A stretch of 64,000 nt of DNA from contig OY292278.1 of NCBI GenBank assembly GCA_958496175.1, positions 22,568,001-22,632,000 on the forward strand. Direction: 5' to 3'. This document shows, piece after piece, positions 12,521 through 23,832 of the stretch. The notes beneath the pieces are model-generated. The model had not been told where the DNA came from, did no database searches, and saw nothing but the letters and a program-made list of their open reading frames with translations. The DNA comes from Sisyra terminalis. Taxonomy: Eukaryota; Arthropoda; Insecta; Neuroptera; Sisyridae. Every line of letters begins with the position of its first letter. The stretch's first letter is position 1. The translations under genes were made by a program, and so were the position numbers.

Positions 12521-13454
12521 TAGTCTCCGGTCGAATTTTCGGTTTCGGTTTCAGCTTCGGCCAAGTTTCGTTAAAAACGTGTTCAGCTAACTTTTGGTTT
12601 CGGCTGTCGTCAAGCCGAAACTGCAACCGAAGCCGAAACTGATTTAGTAAGATGAAAATGTTGAGAAATTATAGTTATTCACTTATAATATTAGATTCTT
12701 TAATTAAGAATATCGATAGTTATAAGTTCCATAAAAATATTTTTAAAATTTTCTTGTTTTATCGGTTTGAGAGAAAACTAACCAAAGTTTAGAAGAATTT
12801 ATTTTTCTTTAAGATGTCTGAAAGACTACTTTCTATTTTCTGCATCTAACTATATTAAGTAAAATGTAATTTTGTATTGTAACTTCTTTTTATTTTATGT
12901 TAATTGTAACGAATATTAGGTGGATTTCTTTCAAATCAACCCTTTATTACAGCACAAATAACTTATTTGTATGAAAGAAGTGATAATAAGCTAATAAGCT
13001 CAAATGGGGTATTAAATGAAGACTAAATAAATATGAAATACCTATCGGATTGAAAAGTAAAGGCTTACTATTAATAAAATTTTCAGAGGACTAGAATCAA
13101 AAATAAGCAGTTAAAACTTGATTTTTACATGCGACGCTTCAGCCTCTTTATTGAGCCTTCCTCAGGCATTCGTAAATAATTATCGGACACCTGAGGAAGG
13201 CTCAATAAAAAGGCTAAAACGTCGCATGTAAAAATCAAGTTTTAACTGCTTATTTTTGATCCTAGTCCTCTGAGAATTTTATTAATCTATTATCATCAAG
13301 AATCTGAAATTTTACCATAACTTACTAATGATTAACTTTTTTTTCCTACGAAAACATGACCTTATATGGAAGTTTCGGTTTCGGCCGAAATTGAGACTGA
13401 TACCGAAATTCGGTTTCGGTTTTGATCGTAAAAACTAATTTCGGTCGGACACTA
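12521..13454. mobile_element. hAT-type non-autonomous element, exact 8-bp TSD
   Basis: Ends are TAGTCTCCGGTCGAATTTTC on the left and CGGTCGGACACTA on the right, an imperfect terminal inverted repeat. It is flanked by a perfect 8-bp direct repeat ACTAAAAT at 12513-12520 and 13455-13462, the hAT signature. The sub-terminal regions on both sides are rich in TTTCGGTTTCGG motifs, as in other hAT elements. There is no transposase. A 217-bp foldback is nested at 13070-13286. Confidence 0.8.
13070..13286. repeat. Foldback nested in the hAT element
   Basis: Left arm ATTAATAAAATTTTCAGAGG onward and right arm ending CCTCTGAGAATTTTATTAAT are near-perfect reverse complements, with about 25 bases of spacer near 13165-13185. 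Near the centre each arm carries CTGAGGAAGGCTC followed by GGCT and ACGTCGCATG, which resembles a hammerhead core (CUGANGA) but lacks a proper GAAA strand. I read it as head-to-head Penelope-type terminal debris. Confidence 0.7.
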
Positions 13455-13651
13455 ACTAAAATCTAAAGATATCTGGGTCCTAAAGTATTAATAAAAATGT
13501 ATTTTTATTAATACTTAATACGTGTTCTTATCATATTTTATTTCAACTACTTAAGATTTGTAAAAGAAAAACAAAGAAGTTGTGGTAGAAGTTGTGGTAA
13601 AGATATACTATTTAAGAGTTTAGAGTTTAAGGCGAATTATAAAATCTAGGC

Positions 13652-13858
13652 CTATGGTTCTTAATCTAGGTTCCATCGAACTCCACGAGTTCGATGAGTT
13701 AGTCTCGTGAGCTCGGTGGAGATCAAGGTACACCTCCGACTTATATTACGTATATATAAATTTAAACCTATGTTTTGAATTATAAAAATCATATTTTATT
13801 TTTCCAATTATGAATGATTCAATGAAACTGGTGAGGTTAACTAGGTCAAGAACCACTG
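13652..13858 (+). mobile_element. hAT MITE (GGTTCTTAA family), copy 1
   Basis: Opens CTATGGTTCTTAATCTAGG and closes GGTCAAGAACCACTG. The internal GTTCGATGAGTTAGTCTCGTG block matches 57875-58134 and, inverted, 18308-18502. The 8-bp flanks match only partially here. The 260-bp copy at 57875 has a 7/8 matching duplication, which supports the hAT assignment. Confidence 0.6.
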
Positions 13859-13995
13859 ATTTTGACTAAAAATATAATTGGAATAATTCTTTTAGTATAT
13901 AGAAATTATGCTCGAAAGATTAAATCGCATTTTGAAATAAATTATGTATAATCAAAATAAGATTTTTTCCGCTGACTTTGAACAGTTATACTGTG

Positions 13996-14554
13996 TATAC
14001 AATATATAAAATATATTACAGCTCAATTTATGTAGTATAATTTAACATAATAATATACAAATTTAATATAATAATATACAAATTTAATATAATAATATAC
14101 AAATTTAATATAATAATATATAAAAATCATACCATCAACATAAATTTGAACAGAAGTTCAAACCAAAATATTCGTGACGTATTACCCAGATACGTATTTC
14201 GATTGTCAAGCACACTTCATCAGTGGTCATCAAGTAGTTTGGGTCACTCCGTAACTGCTTTGTGATGATTCACCACACTGGGAATCACCACAGCTTGTGA
14301 ATCATCACAAAGCAGTTACGGAGTGATCTAAACTACTTGATGACCACTGATGAAGATTGCTTGGCAATCGAAATACGTATCTGGGTAATACGTCACGAAT
14401 ATTTTGGTTTGAACTTCTGTTCAAATTTATGTTGGTGGTATGATTTTTATATATTATTATATTAAGTTTATATATTATTATACTAAATTTGTATATTATT
14501 ATGTTTAATTATACTACATAAATTGGACTGCAATATATTTTATATATTGTATAT
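13996..14554. repeat. 559-bp palindrome of Penelope-like terminal sequence
   Basis: Two arms of about 270 bases with about 23 bases of spacer (14272-14294). They share, inverted, TATACAATATATAAAATATA, GAACAGAAGTTC, ATTCGTGACGTATTACCCAG, ATACGTATTTCGATTG and TGTGATGATTCAC. The left arm holds about four tandem copies of a 21-bp unit AAATTTAATATAATAATATA plus c (14037-14123); the right arm fewer. The right arm carries a hammerhead-like motif at 14340-14390. The head-to-head arrangement and motif are typical of Penelope-like element ends. Confidence 0.75.
14340..14390 (+). ncRNA. Hammerhead ribozyme motif 2 (palindrome right arm)
   Basis: CTGATGA (14347-14353), one extra A, helix II GATTGC (14355-14360) pairing with GCAATC (14364-14369) around a TTG loop, GAAA (14370-14373), then a self-complementary ATACGTAT helix III (14373-14380) and C at 14381 as the predicted cleavage nucleotide (AUC triplet). 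Helix I is weaker: CCA before the core pairs with TGG after it, with mismatches further out. Core bases are intact. Retroelement hammerheads with short palindromic helix III are known to act as dimers; activity here is untested. The left arm has a mutated inverted copy. Confidence 0.6.
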
Positions 14555-14724
14555 AAATTATGTGTTTAATAACTTCTAAATAGTAAAAATTCAATACTAT
14601 TTATATAGTTTTCTTGTTCTTGCACTTATAACAGCTAATAATCTACATTTAACATTGATAAGTATTTTATTTACTTTATTTTATTTTGTAATATGAAAAT
14701 TGACAAAATAATTATTATTCTGTA

Positions 14725-14773
14725 TTATTACCTGATGATGACAGTTTAAAACTGTCGAAACGCGTCGTAATAA
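14725..14773 (+). ncRNA. Hammerhead ribozyme motif 1 (Penelope-like)
   Basis: All conserved hammerhead parts are visible. Helix I is TTATTAC (14725-14731) pairing with GTAATAA (14767-14773). The core is CTGATGA (14732-14738). Helix II is GACAG (14740-14744) with CTGTC (14752-14756), and GAAA is at 14757-14760. Helix III is the self-complementary ACGCGT at 14760-14765, followed by C14766, giving a GUC cleavage triplet. One extra U (14739) separates CUGAUGA from helix II. Downstream sequence (aagactTATATATTATTATC) matches the tail after the Penelope GIY-YIG frame at 60180-60240, which ties the motif to a Penelope-like element. Such elements are known to carry hammerheads in their terminal repeats. 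Confidence 0.75.
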
Positions 14774-14830
14774 AGAAATTTAATTGAATCTCAAAGACTT
14801 ATATATTATTATCCATTAATAATCTACATT
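14774..14830 (+). mobile_element. Penelope-like terminal fragment
   Basis: The sequence after the hammerhead, up to about 14820, aligns with 60195-60240 behind the Penelope endonuclease frame (shared blocks: GAAATTTAATTGA-type, then ATATTATTATCCATTAA). It is a 3' terminal scrap with no coding sequence nearby. Its 5' border is unclear, perhaps at the end of the neighbouring palindrome. Confidence 0.55.
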
Positions 14831-14881
14831 ATTTCAAAGTTAGTTTAGATGCAATATGTAAAAAAATACCCAACTAAAGCA

Positions 14882-15489
14882 TCTATTACAGTTTTAACAA
14901 AAGACCTGACCCCATTTAATGGTGAAATTGTACCGATGTGTATCATTGCTTTAAACTCCAATGGATTCTAACTCTTCAAATTACTGAAAAGTTGTATTTC
15001 CAGTATTGTGGTTAATACAACTAAAAGCTCTTGAAATCTGTTGTAAAATTATTAATCAATTAAATATTAATTTCAACCCGCGAGTTGGTTATAGAGGTAA
15101 TAAAGTTTTCGAATTTTAGTGGAAATGTTTAGGAAAAATCGAAAATTTCGTATACTTTCTAGAAAACTTTATGACAAACAAGGGTTGTGAAGCAATAAAA
15201 ATAACAATAGCTCTTCTTTTGGTTCAACCCATATAATTAATTTCCACTAAAATTCGAAAAATTTATTACCTCTACAACCAACTCGTGGGTTGAGATTTGT
15301 TTTTAATAGATTTATAATTATTTTAAAAGTGACTACATGGATTTTTGGTTTTATTAACGACAATACTGGAAATGAAATTATTCAGTAATATGAAGGGTTC
15401 GAATCCATTGGAGCTTAAAACAATGATATATATCGGTCCCACATCACCATTAAGTCGGGTCAGTTCTTTTGTTGAAACCGTAACAGATT
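14882..15489. repeat. 608-bp foldback element
   Basis: Left arm (14882 to about 15125) and right arm (about 15240-15489) are reverse complements with moderate divergence. Examples are CAACCCGCGAGTTGG against CCAACTCGTGGGTTG, TTTCCAGTATTG against CAATACTGGAAAT, and AACAAAAGACCTGACC against GGTCAGTTCTTTTGTT. The spacer is about 115 bases. No transposase and no clear target duplication. The 15323-15508 minus frame lies in the right arm and is not a gene. Confidence 0.75.
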
Positions 15490-18307
15490 CCTGAATTTTA
15501 CGGTTCAAAGTTCTTTAATTTTCGGTGGGAAAATTTTTAATCCTCGGTTACGGGTACAAATGTAGCAAACGTTCACAAAGAAGTAATGAGGACTTTAATT
15601 TATATTTTAAACAAAATATATATATACATTTTAATTTTCGTATTACATTTTCTTTAACAATTTGTTACAGGAATTCATTTCTGTGTCGCACTTCCATTTA
15701 TATTTCGGAAATTGATTTTAATCGGAAATTAATTTTTAATTAAATTCAAATGTTATAAAGCTTAATAGAACAAGTTTTCTCTATGTAATGTTTCATACTT
15801 TCTTACTGAAAATTCTCAACGGAATTGAGAAATGTTCGTAAAAATTATGAGTCCCGTGGGAATAATGTGAACTTTTAAATGATATAAACTTGTGTATAGA
15901 ATATTGATATCAGGATGGCATATTTTTAATTATAAATAAGGGGCTCTGGGTGACAAGAAAATTTAATTTCAATCAAACTAGAATGAAATGGGGTGAAAAC
16001 AGGAAGAGGTACGATAAATAGGATTATCACTTTTTTATGGTACATTAATTGATTTGTGACGTTTTCATTTATAATTCAATTTATAATGTTGGGACATTGA
16101 AACACCTCCTGGTTGTTGTAAATCCTTTTTTGTGTTGAAGGGAATAAGAGAAGGAGATGATGATGATGTATAGAGTTTAGAACAAAGGCGAATCAATAAA
16201 TATGAACACACAGTATCCTGGAGGGTATTAGTGGAAAACGAGTTCCCGGAGCAATTTATTTATGGTTAATTAATGGACCAACCAGAGACCAATGTATAGA
16301 GGTAGTACGTACGTAGGTGCGAAACAACTCACTTTAAATCAATGTGAAGATTGAAAGACGTACATGTAGCGATTCCAGGAAAAGAAATAATTAGTTCAAT
16401 TCAAGAAAATTAATTTCTTCTTTAACTGAACGAAGCTCGATTTAAAGTAAAAAGAACGGATGGAAGATTAACAGGATAATAAATGGGAAACGGGAATGGA
16501 CGTAAAGATTAATGTGGGGAATACGTGATAATAATAAATAAAACAAAAACAGGAGTCGCTTGTTAGAGTCCCGGTTTGGAATTGAAAGTAACTGTTGACT
16601 GGCAGTTGTTTTATTTATAATTAAATGAAAATTTTAAAAAGCCTTGTTTGATTTGATAATTAAATTGAAGAATCTGGAATACAATATGGGGATGACGGGA
16701 ATAATTGTGTTAATAATAAGCGAATGTTGGATTATGTATTGTACATATAGGTACGTGCTTTGGACATTGAATACAAAAGAGATAGATTCTCAATCTCATT
16801 ACCCGTATCTACTAAGCCCGGCGTTTGGACATCCCGAATAAATTTTCGGGAATCGAGATACGTAGTTGTTGTCGCGCTCTGTTTCTCCCATTGCACTATA
16901 TGCATGTGGATTGTACATCCTTTTTGATACCATGCCTGGTCGGTTCGGTTCGTTCGTTCCGTTTCTACAGTCTATATGAGGCAAAACCACAAGTAAGCAC
17001 TTAACCTGATGCTACTGTGAAATCAATTACCGCCTTCATTACCCGTTCTACCCTGATTTCAACCCTTAACAGAATTCAACTCTACCCTACTCTGTCTAGC
17101 GTTTGCGGTCGTTGCCTTGTCCTTGTTCGTCCGCCTCACACGTCACAGTGTGTCAAAAACCCCATCGATCCCCAAACCATTTCAGCTCATTCGATTTGCC
17201 CAACAGTTCCTTATCACGATGAGCTCTTGAGAACACTCCTATATCGGCCAATGTATAGATTCCCATATCATCGTTCCCGGTTCTGTCTCACTCGTACATT
17301 TTGTTCTTGAAATGCTTCCCCCAAGGAGATCTTGTACATATCCATTATCAAAGTACTCTGTGGAAAACGATGATGCTGCTGATATGGTTTTCAACTGTTT
17401 TAGGGTTGCACGGGTTGTTTTGTTTTCCAAATGTAATCAAGAAGTGCTTGATTTAAATATTTATTCATTTTTAATGAAGAGGGACAAGTTGAGTAGAAGC
17501 TGGAAAGAGGAGAACATATCAGGAAACCAAACATTTAGAATTCCGGTTTTGTGGGAGATACGTTCTACTGTTTGTCGCATGCATCACGTGCGGATGGTGT
17601 CAAAGCACTGATCTTCGGATCGGTGGTTGAAGTAAAGTGGAGGATGGTTCGTTAGTGCCGGTTCATTTGCTTTTCGTTTCAGGGATTTCAGAGACTGGCT
17701 GAATCTGTCTACAGTAAGCCGGTTGTATCGACGTGTTCGTTTTCCAGAGCTTTATTTCTCCGGTTTTATCTTCCTGTTGGCGTAATAGAATCGCGTATTG
17801 AGAGGGAGGAAGCATTGGTTTTTTCTTCTTTTTTTTCAACCACTTGGAATTTATTATGACTCTTAACCCGTAGATTCACGCCCTGTCAATATTATTGGTA
17901 AGGTCAGGAGAATAATGGAATGGAGGCGATTCTCTTTTATTTAGGTCAATGGTTCTATTGAGATGTTGCACATGGCATCGGATTTTTCCACATTGAAATA
18001 TGCTTATTTTGAAGATGAATGTAGCACAATTTATATATTTCATTTGCATGTTTATGTATTATTTATATGAAAATAAATGACCTTTACACAAAAAATCAAA
18101 TGTTGAAATTATCACGGACTTATTATTAACGTGGACCCTCATACCTCTAAATATTCTTACATTCTCTTCACGAACAAAGAGATATCCAAATCTCCCTAGC
18201 ATTAAGTGCTTAAAAGAATAACCATGTGACAAACGGGTCTTGCATTTATTAATCTTATATAAACTATAATTTTTGTTGAGGTTTACTGGATTTGTAATTG
18301 GTAATCC
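15490..18307. other. Non-repetitive DNA with a less AT-rich island
   Basis: 15490-16790 is AT-rich with no recognised feature. From about 16800 to 17830 the sequence is noticeably less AT-rich and of higher complexity, with several overlapping short frames on both strands (for example 17017-17310 and 17312-17611 plus) but no domain or splice-consistent exon I can defend. It could be a non-coding exon, promoter or enhancer. 17830-18307 returns to AT-rich sequence. Confidence 0.45.
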
Positions 18308-18502
18308 CAGAGTTTGTTAACCTTGTTGGAGGTATTGAGCCCTACCAGTTTCATATGTGCATTCACCAAACCCATTTTAGTTGGAAAACTAAATTATAAT
18401 TTTTTCAAATAAATTTATACTTAGGTTTTTGACAACCGCCGAACCCGCGAGATTAACTCACCGAATCCTTGGGGCTCGATCCAAGCCTGGGTAAAAATCA
18501 CT
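18308..18502 (-). mobile_element. hAT MITE (GGTTCTTAA family), copy 2
   Basis: Inverted relative of 13652-13858 and 57875-58134. The left end CAGAGTTTGTTAACCTTGTT and the block ATATGTGCATTCACCAAAC match the right half of the 57875 copy. The right end carries GAACCCGCGAGATTAACTCA and closes GGGTAAAAATCACTA. No convincing 8-bp duplication remains. Confidence 0.55.
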
Positions 18503-20231
18503 ATCCTAGAGTCTTAAAAACGTATAGTTCTTATAAAGCTAAAAGAAATAAATTTGATTTAAGCAAGATCTCTCAACCATTATTCATTTCTCCTGCCTGA
18601 ATTCAGTCATAAAATAGATAAAATAAAGTAAATACCATTTGCTACAACTGAAAAAACCTTTAAATTTAATGCAGAGAGGCATTATGGTTGAGAGATCCCG
18701 CGGGGTTGCAATTTTCTCTCTAGCAGCGTAAGTCTTTATAGATTTTTTTAAATTAGGGTGGGCAATGCATTTTTTATGACCTCCAGACGTGGCTGCTTAC
18801 GTAGTTTAAGTTGCAATTTTCCAATCAAAATATTCTTACTAATTTCGATCGCTTTTTTTGTTACAAGATGATACTTTCGTAACTTCCTTAGTAGATTTTC
18901 CACTATATTTTTTTTAAATATTTAAATTGAACCACATTTTCTTGAGTCATTTCCCTCGCGATAATCTCATCATTTTTTACTTTTTCGTATTTTATTAATT
19001 TTTCACGTGTTTCCAAAAATAATCCAAACGATCTTACAATATTTATAATTTTCCTTCCATTTTCGTAAACAGTACCCGGGCGTTAGCGTATTTGATGCCG
19101 TTGGTAATACGTTCACCCTTTGCACGTTTTTTACATTGTTCTATGACTTCAATCGTAAAATAAATTTGAAAAATCGAAAGATCTAGTTTTTATTTTAATT
19201 TTATATATTCAAGTTCATCAGTTAATGCAATTTTATTTATTTATGGTAAAGTTACTGGTAAGAAAAACAATAGAAGAAGTTTAATATCTAATACATAAAC
19301 AAGTACTGTAAGGGTAAAAGTGCGGAATTCATATAGACATAATTTATTGCTTCCCGAAAAAATAAGAGAATTTTCATTATAATTACCGTTATTGTAATGT
19401 TTGTATCTCTACCCCATGAGTTTGTAATAGGTTTGTGATTATTGAAATAAATAATTTATGTCAACGTTATTTATTTACACCTTTAATTTATTTATAACAT
19501 TAAACGCCAGTATTAACGTTGAACGTTAATTGTTTGAATGTATATGTAGGCACTGATGACTAAAATTTAACACTTATGCTTTATATAATTTTGCTCCGAA
19601 ATTTAGTGACACTGCAACAATGACTGTCCACTTTTAACATTGATAAATATTTTATATATTATTTGAGTCACAATTAACAAGAAGAAAAACTGTATTTAAA
19701 CACGTACGTGTGAGTGAAATCCAAATAGTTATCTTTTTCTGAATTTTTTTCGTCATTTGTTTCAACTGTCATTTCGATTGCATTCAATTACCAATTTTTA
19801 TCAATCGTTACGTTAGTGCTTTAGTTGTGAATATTTCACGGGTAGATACTACCTAGTAGATCAATGGTAATGAAACCATTTATAATCTTCATCAATAATT
19901 TGGCTCTTTCTTTTACGGGAAGATACCAATGTACCTCTATACTCTGCCACAGTAAAAAAAATGATCCAAACTAATAGTAAAATTCACTATATGGTTCTTT
20001 AGTCACTGATCAATGTAAGTTGACTATAAGAATGTTTCCTCTTTGTATTCTGCACTTCCTTAGTTACAACCAAGGATCTATTTCTTGACCTACCAAATCG
20101 ATGTTTCTGTATCGCCTGGGTTCGAACTTCTCGTTTTTATTTCCCATAGGCCATGGTCAACTTAGCCAAAATGAGAAAATAATAAATTTTTAAATTTGAA
20201 CTGTGTAAAACTAAAATTTGAATCTCTGGTT
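18503..20231. other. AT-rich DNA with one long-repeat fragment
   Basis: About 19740-19850 (TTGTTTCAACTGTCATTTCG, then GAATATTTCACGG) matches the segment of the long repeat family that precedes its palindrome. No gene is recognised in the rest. Confidence 0.55.
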
Positions 20232-20402
20232 TTTTATTTTTATTTACCGTTGCTTTATAACTACTAAGGCCTTAGGCGACTCTAGAGTTTATAAAAATCT
20301 GTAAATCGAGAAATCTTGAAAACTTGCTTGAATTGTGATTCGAACTCAATACTTACCAGTTTTGCAGCACCCACTTTGACCACTCGGCCACCAGTAGGTT
20401 TC
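20232..20402 (-). repeat. tRNA-derived SINE, copy 3
   Basis: On the minus strand it begins near CCTACTGGTGGCCGAGTGGT, the best-preserved A-box-like region in the family, then a B-box-like GAGTTCGAATC. The tail ends with GCCTTAGTAGTTATAAAGCA and a TAAATAAAAAT-type AT stretch. Two opposing open frames across it (20282-20657) are incidental. Confidence 0.75.
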
Positions 20403-22059
20403 CAGCAATATTTTCTTAGATTTTTACCTGCGTTATATAGTGATAAAGCTAAAATGAACCATAAATATTTGAAACCTTGGATTCCAAAGAAGCAGATAAA
20501 AGAACCAGGCGATTTTAAAAAAATCAAGGTGAAAATTTCAGCTGAAATGTCAATTGATTTTTTTTTCAATTTCAAAAACATTTTTCTTTGTTACATCCAA
20601 AAACGACGAATGAAGGCAAAAAGTAATGTTTATGTAATAGTCGTAGTAATAACATAACATTGAACGAGGGAATTCAGGGCATATGGTATGTATATAGCTG
20701 AAATAGCAATGTCAGGTATCGTAAAAGCCTCTAATGTAGATAAATTGACTGAAAGCTTTATGAAATGGGGACTGGGCGTCGAGGGAGTTGACTTTAGTCG
20801 CGTCCAGAAATACCTTCGGGAATATTACGATGATAAATGATCAATTACGTGCATGTTCTCTTTCTGTATCTATTTACTTTTTCCTCTATTACAAATATTA
20901 AAAAAAAAATAAACTACTGCTTTTGAACGGAAACATTTTGCTTTATATGCTTCTCCAATGGTAATATAAACATAATGTCGTTGGGGATGATTTTTTTAAA
21001 CTGTCAACCATTTGAGTGGTTGAAATAAGAAATGTAAAGAGAAAACATTTAGATATGTATCCTGTATCATAAAAGGATTCTCTCTTTTGATATTTTTTAA
21101 CACAAAAAATATTTCTGCGTTATTCTTTTGTGCTTTGAGATACTATAAACTTCAAAACATATTTGAAAAATAATCAGCAACTTTCAAATTCATTTTTTAT
21201 TTCCTAATTTATTATTGCATGGTTTAACCAAATTGTTATTATCTGTAAAGAAAGCCGATTATAAAAGCTAACTTTATATCGAAATTAAACGAAAAAGAAC
21301 TAAAATCCTAGAACCGGTCCGAGTTAAGCTTTATGCTAGTTCTTGACCTATAAATGGCATACTTGAGCTTGCCCTTTACAAGTCATTATACCTCTTCGTT
21401 ACCTTTGGTACAAGAAATTTCGGTGCCCAGACAAGAATTGTTCCGAGTTCCGGTTAATCAGACCTACTTCTGAGATGAAGCATCTAAGTAGTTAATCAGT
21501 TGGGTCCCTATGAACATATCCCAACTATATATGTGAATAAAGCTTTTGAACGTTATCACTGTATATTGGATTACAATAATTCTTCTTTGTAAAATAGTAA
21601 AAATCATACACAAATTGTCTGCCGTGGAAAATACTGTATCTGTACCTACTTTCATTAGGATACTGTTTTGTCTCCTTCAACACCAAAATAATTACATTTA
21701 TAGTATTGTTGGTCTTCAATAAAATTCTTTGTTACACTTGTAAAAATGATACTCATTACATGATAGATATATTCACCCCTTTACATCCTCTTAAAGTACT
21801 TATTTAACGGACTACTGAAGAAGCTAAATAAAAGTACGAACTAGTTGAAAGGTTTTTAAAACATACTATTAAGAGTAATATTTTAATAATTTAAGTATTT
21901 AAGTATATTTTAAGTATTTACGTATTTAAGTATTATACTATTAGAAAGTAGATTAATCGAAGAAGCTTTTGGAAGAGTTAAAAGCTCAAAAATCGTAAAA
22001 TTTATTTCCAGTTTCACAATATTTTTTGTTTTCGAAACTTTGTAAGAACATAAAGAAAA
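20403..22059. other. AT-rich DNA without a recognisable gene
   Basis: Nothing supported. Short frames at 21464-21719 are AT-driven. CTGAAGAAGCTAAATAAAAG at 21814 faintly resembles the Penelope/hammerhead debris elsewhere but is too weak to call. An AAGTATTT-rich stretch lies near 21885-21945. Confidence 0.5.
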
Positions 22060-22324
22060 TATTTAAAGTAATTTACTAAGTATTTTACAATAAGTATTTA
22101 TGACACAAAGACAGAGAACAAAGAAAGTACACACATATATGTGAGTATAATGCTGATATAATAGTTATTGTCTCAATTTTGAACTAACTAATTGTTGCCA
22201 TTGGGTTCAACTGTCATTTTGTTTTCATTCAATTGCCAATTTTGCTATTTATCAGTTTTGTAAATGTTGGGTAGTGAATATTTTCCAATAAGTAACTAGT
22301 TTTCAAATAATACATTAAATTTAT

Positions 22325-22549
22325 GGCTCATGTTCTTTTTAGCGACGTCAATATCTGGCAACGATGCATTTTTTACATTTTTTAAAATTTAATTCGCGAT
22401 TTTTTTTGTAAATCAATTCTTATATCGTATTATTTGTTTTTTTGCTGGAAAATTTTCATTATAATCTGATTTACTCGCGAATCAATATAAAAACAAAGTA
22501 GAAAATGCAACGTTGCGAGATATTGATATTGCTTAAAGGGACATGAGCC
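22325..22549. repeat. 225-bp palindromic element, copy B
   Basis: Outer ends GGCTCATGT and ACATGAGCC, inner arms CAATATCTGGCAACG and CGTTGCGAGATATTG, and an inner ATTCGCGA/TCGCGAAT pair. Same position within the long repeat as copies A and E. Confidence 0.8.
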
Positions 22550-23607
22550 AAATTGGCTATTTATACAAAGTGTATAGTATTTCCCAATATTATAAACAAT
22601 TGACTACTTATAAAAATTTGTATCTTGCGTATATGAATTAACTGTTTATCAATGCAGCATGGGTCACTTGTTCGAAAAATAGTTATCGAAAACATTTACT
22701 ATATAGAAGTGGATTGTAGTCATAAACTATCATTTATAGATATGAACAAACATTCAATTGCACATGGATATAGTTTGGATGGATAGGAGGGATATAAAAA
22801 ACATAATGCAATATAATAAATAAAACTTTTATTTGTTGAAATATCACTAAAAATTTTTGCAAAACTGATAACTTTACCTTAAATAAATAAAATTATCAGC
22901 ACAAAAAATGCTTTTTATGTAGCATTTAAATATAACAACTTATTACCGAATGAGATGAAACTGTTTTTTTTTGCTTTTTGTTAATGATTTCATCACTAGT
23001 TTAATATTAATTATTGTTATGCATAGTGTTGCTGTTCGGTAATTTTAAATTAACTTATTATTTATGGTACAGTTCTTTAGAGTTTGTATAGATTAAATAA
23101 AACTGTAAAATTGCTCTAAAATTGTTTTCGTATACAACTTGGAACCTGGTTAAAATATAATAATGTTTAGCCTTTTAGATAATTCAGAAACCTAAATTAT
23201 TAAAACTAGGAAAATTTACTATAAATAATACCGTTCACTTATTATTTTTTACTTAAATAATAAATTATTTTTTATTATTATGTTGTATTATATTTAACTA
23301 TGTATTCCTTCTGGTCTTATGCACAGGTGTGTACCACCTCTATAGAGCTCTACGAGAAGTAAAAATGATAAAATAAAAAAAAATGTGTCAATCGACATTC
23401 CTTGCATTATTTTACATATTGGAATAAATAACTTCCAAAAAAAAATTACTTTCTTTTAAATGTATTTAAACTATTGTGTATTAATTAATATGGATATGGT
23501 TCAAACTTTTGATGTTTTGAAGTTTTTGACTTGATGTTTGATGATTTATATATAAAATAACAACCGACGGTGCCTGTTATGATTGTTATATTTACCTGAC
23601 ACTTTTT

Positions 23608-23832
23608 GGCTCAAGTGTACTTTAGCACACCCACAATCTGACAATGTTGCATTTTCGAATTTGTTTTTAATTTAATTCGCGATATTTTTGTTAATTCAAT
23701 TCTAATATGGTATAATTCTCTCTTTTGTGGCTGAATTTTCATTATGGACCGATTTAATCGCGAATTAAATTAAAAACAAAGTCGAAAATGCAACATTGTC
23801 AGATTGTGGGTGTGCTAAAGTACACATGAGAC
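23608..23832. repeat. 225-bp palindromic element, copy C (diverged subfamily)
   Basis: Same length and core as the other copies, but the outer arm differs. It reads GTACTTTAGCACACCCACAA, and the opposite arm carries its exact reverse complement (ending gctaaagtac). Copy A of the surrounding repeat is uninterrupted here, so this copy inserted after the long repeats separated. Base pairing over 23615-23825 is close to perfect. Confidence 0.8.

Noticed and set aside
17017..17611. Two consecutive frames of about 98 codons in the 17-kb island
   Set aside because: No domain; opposing frames equally open; no splice-consistent structure. Kept only as an unexplained island.
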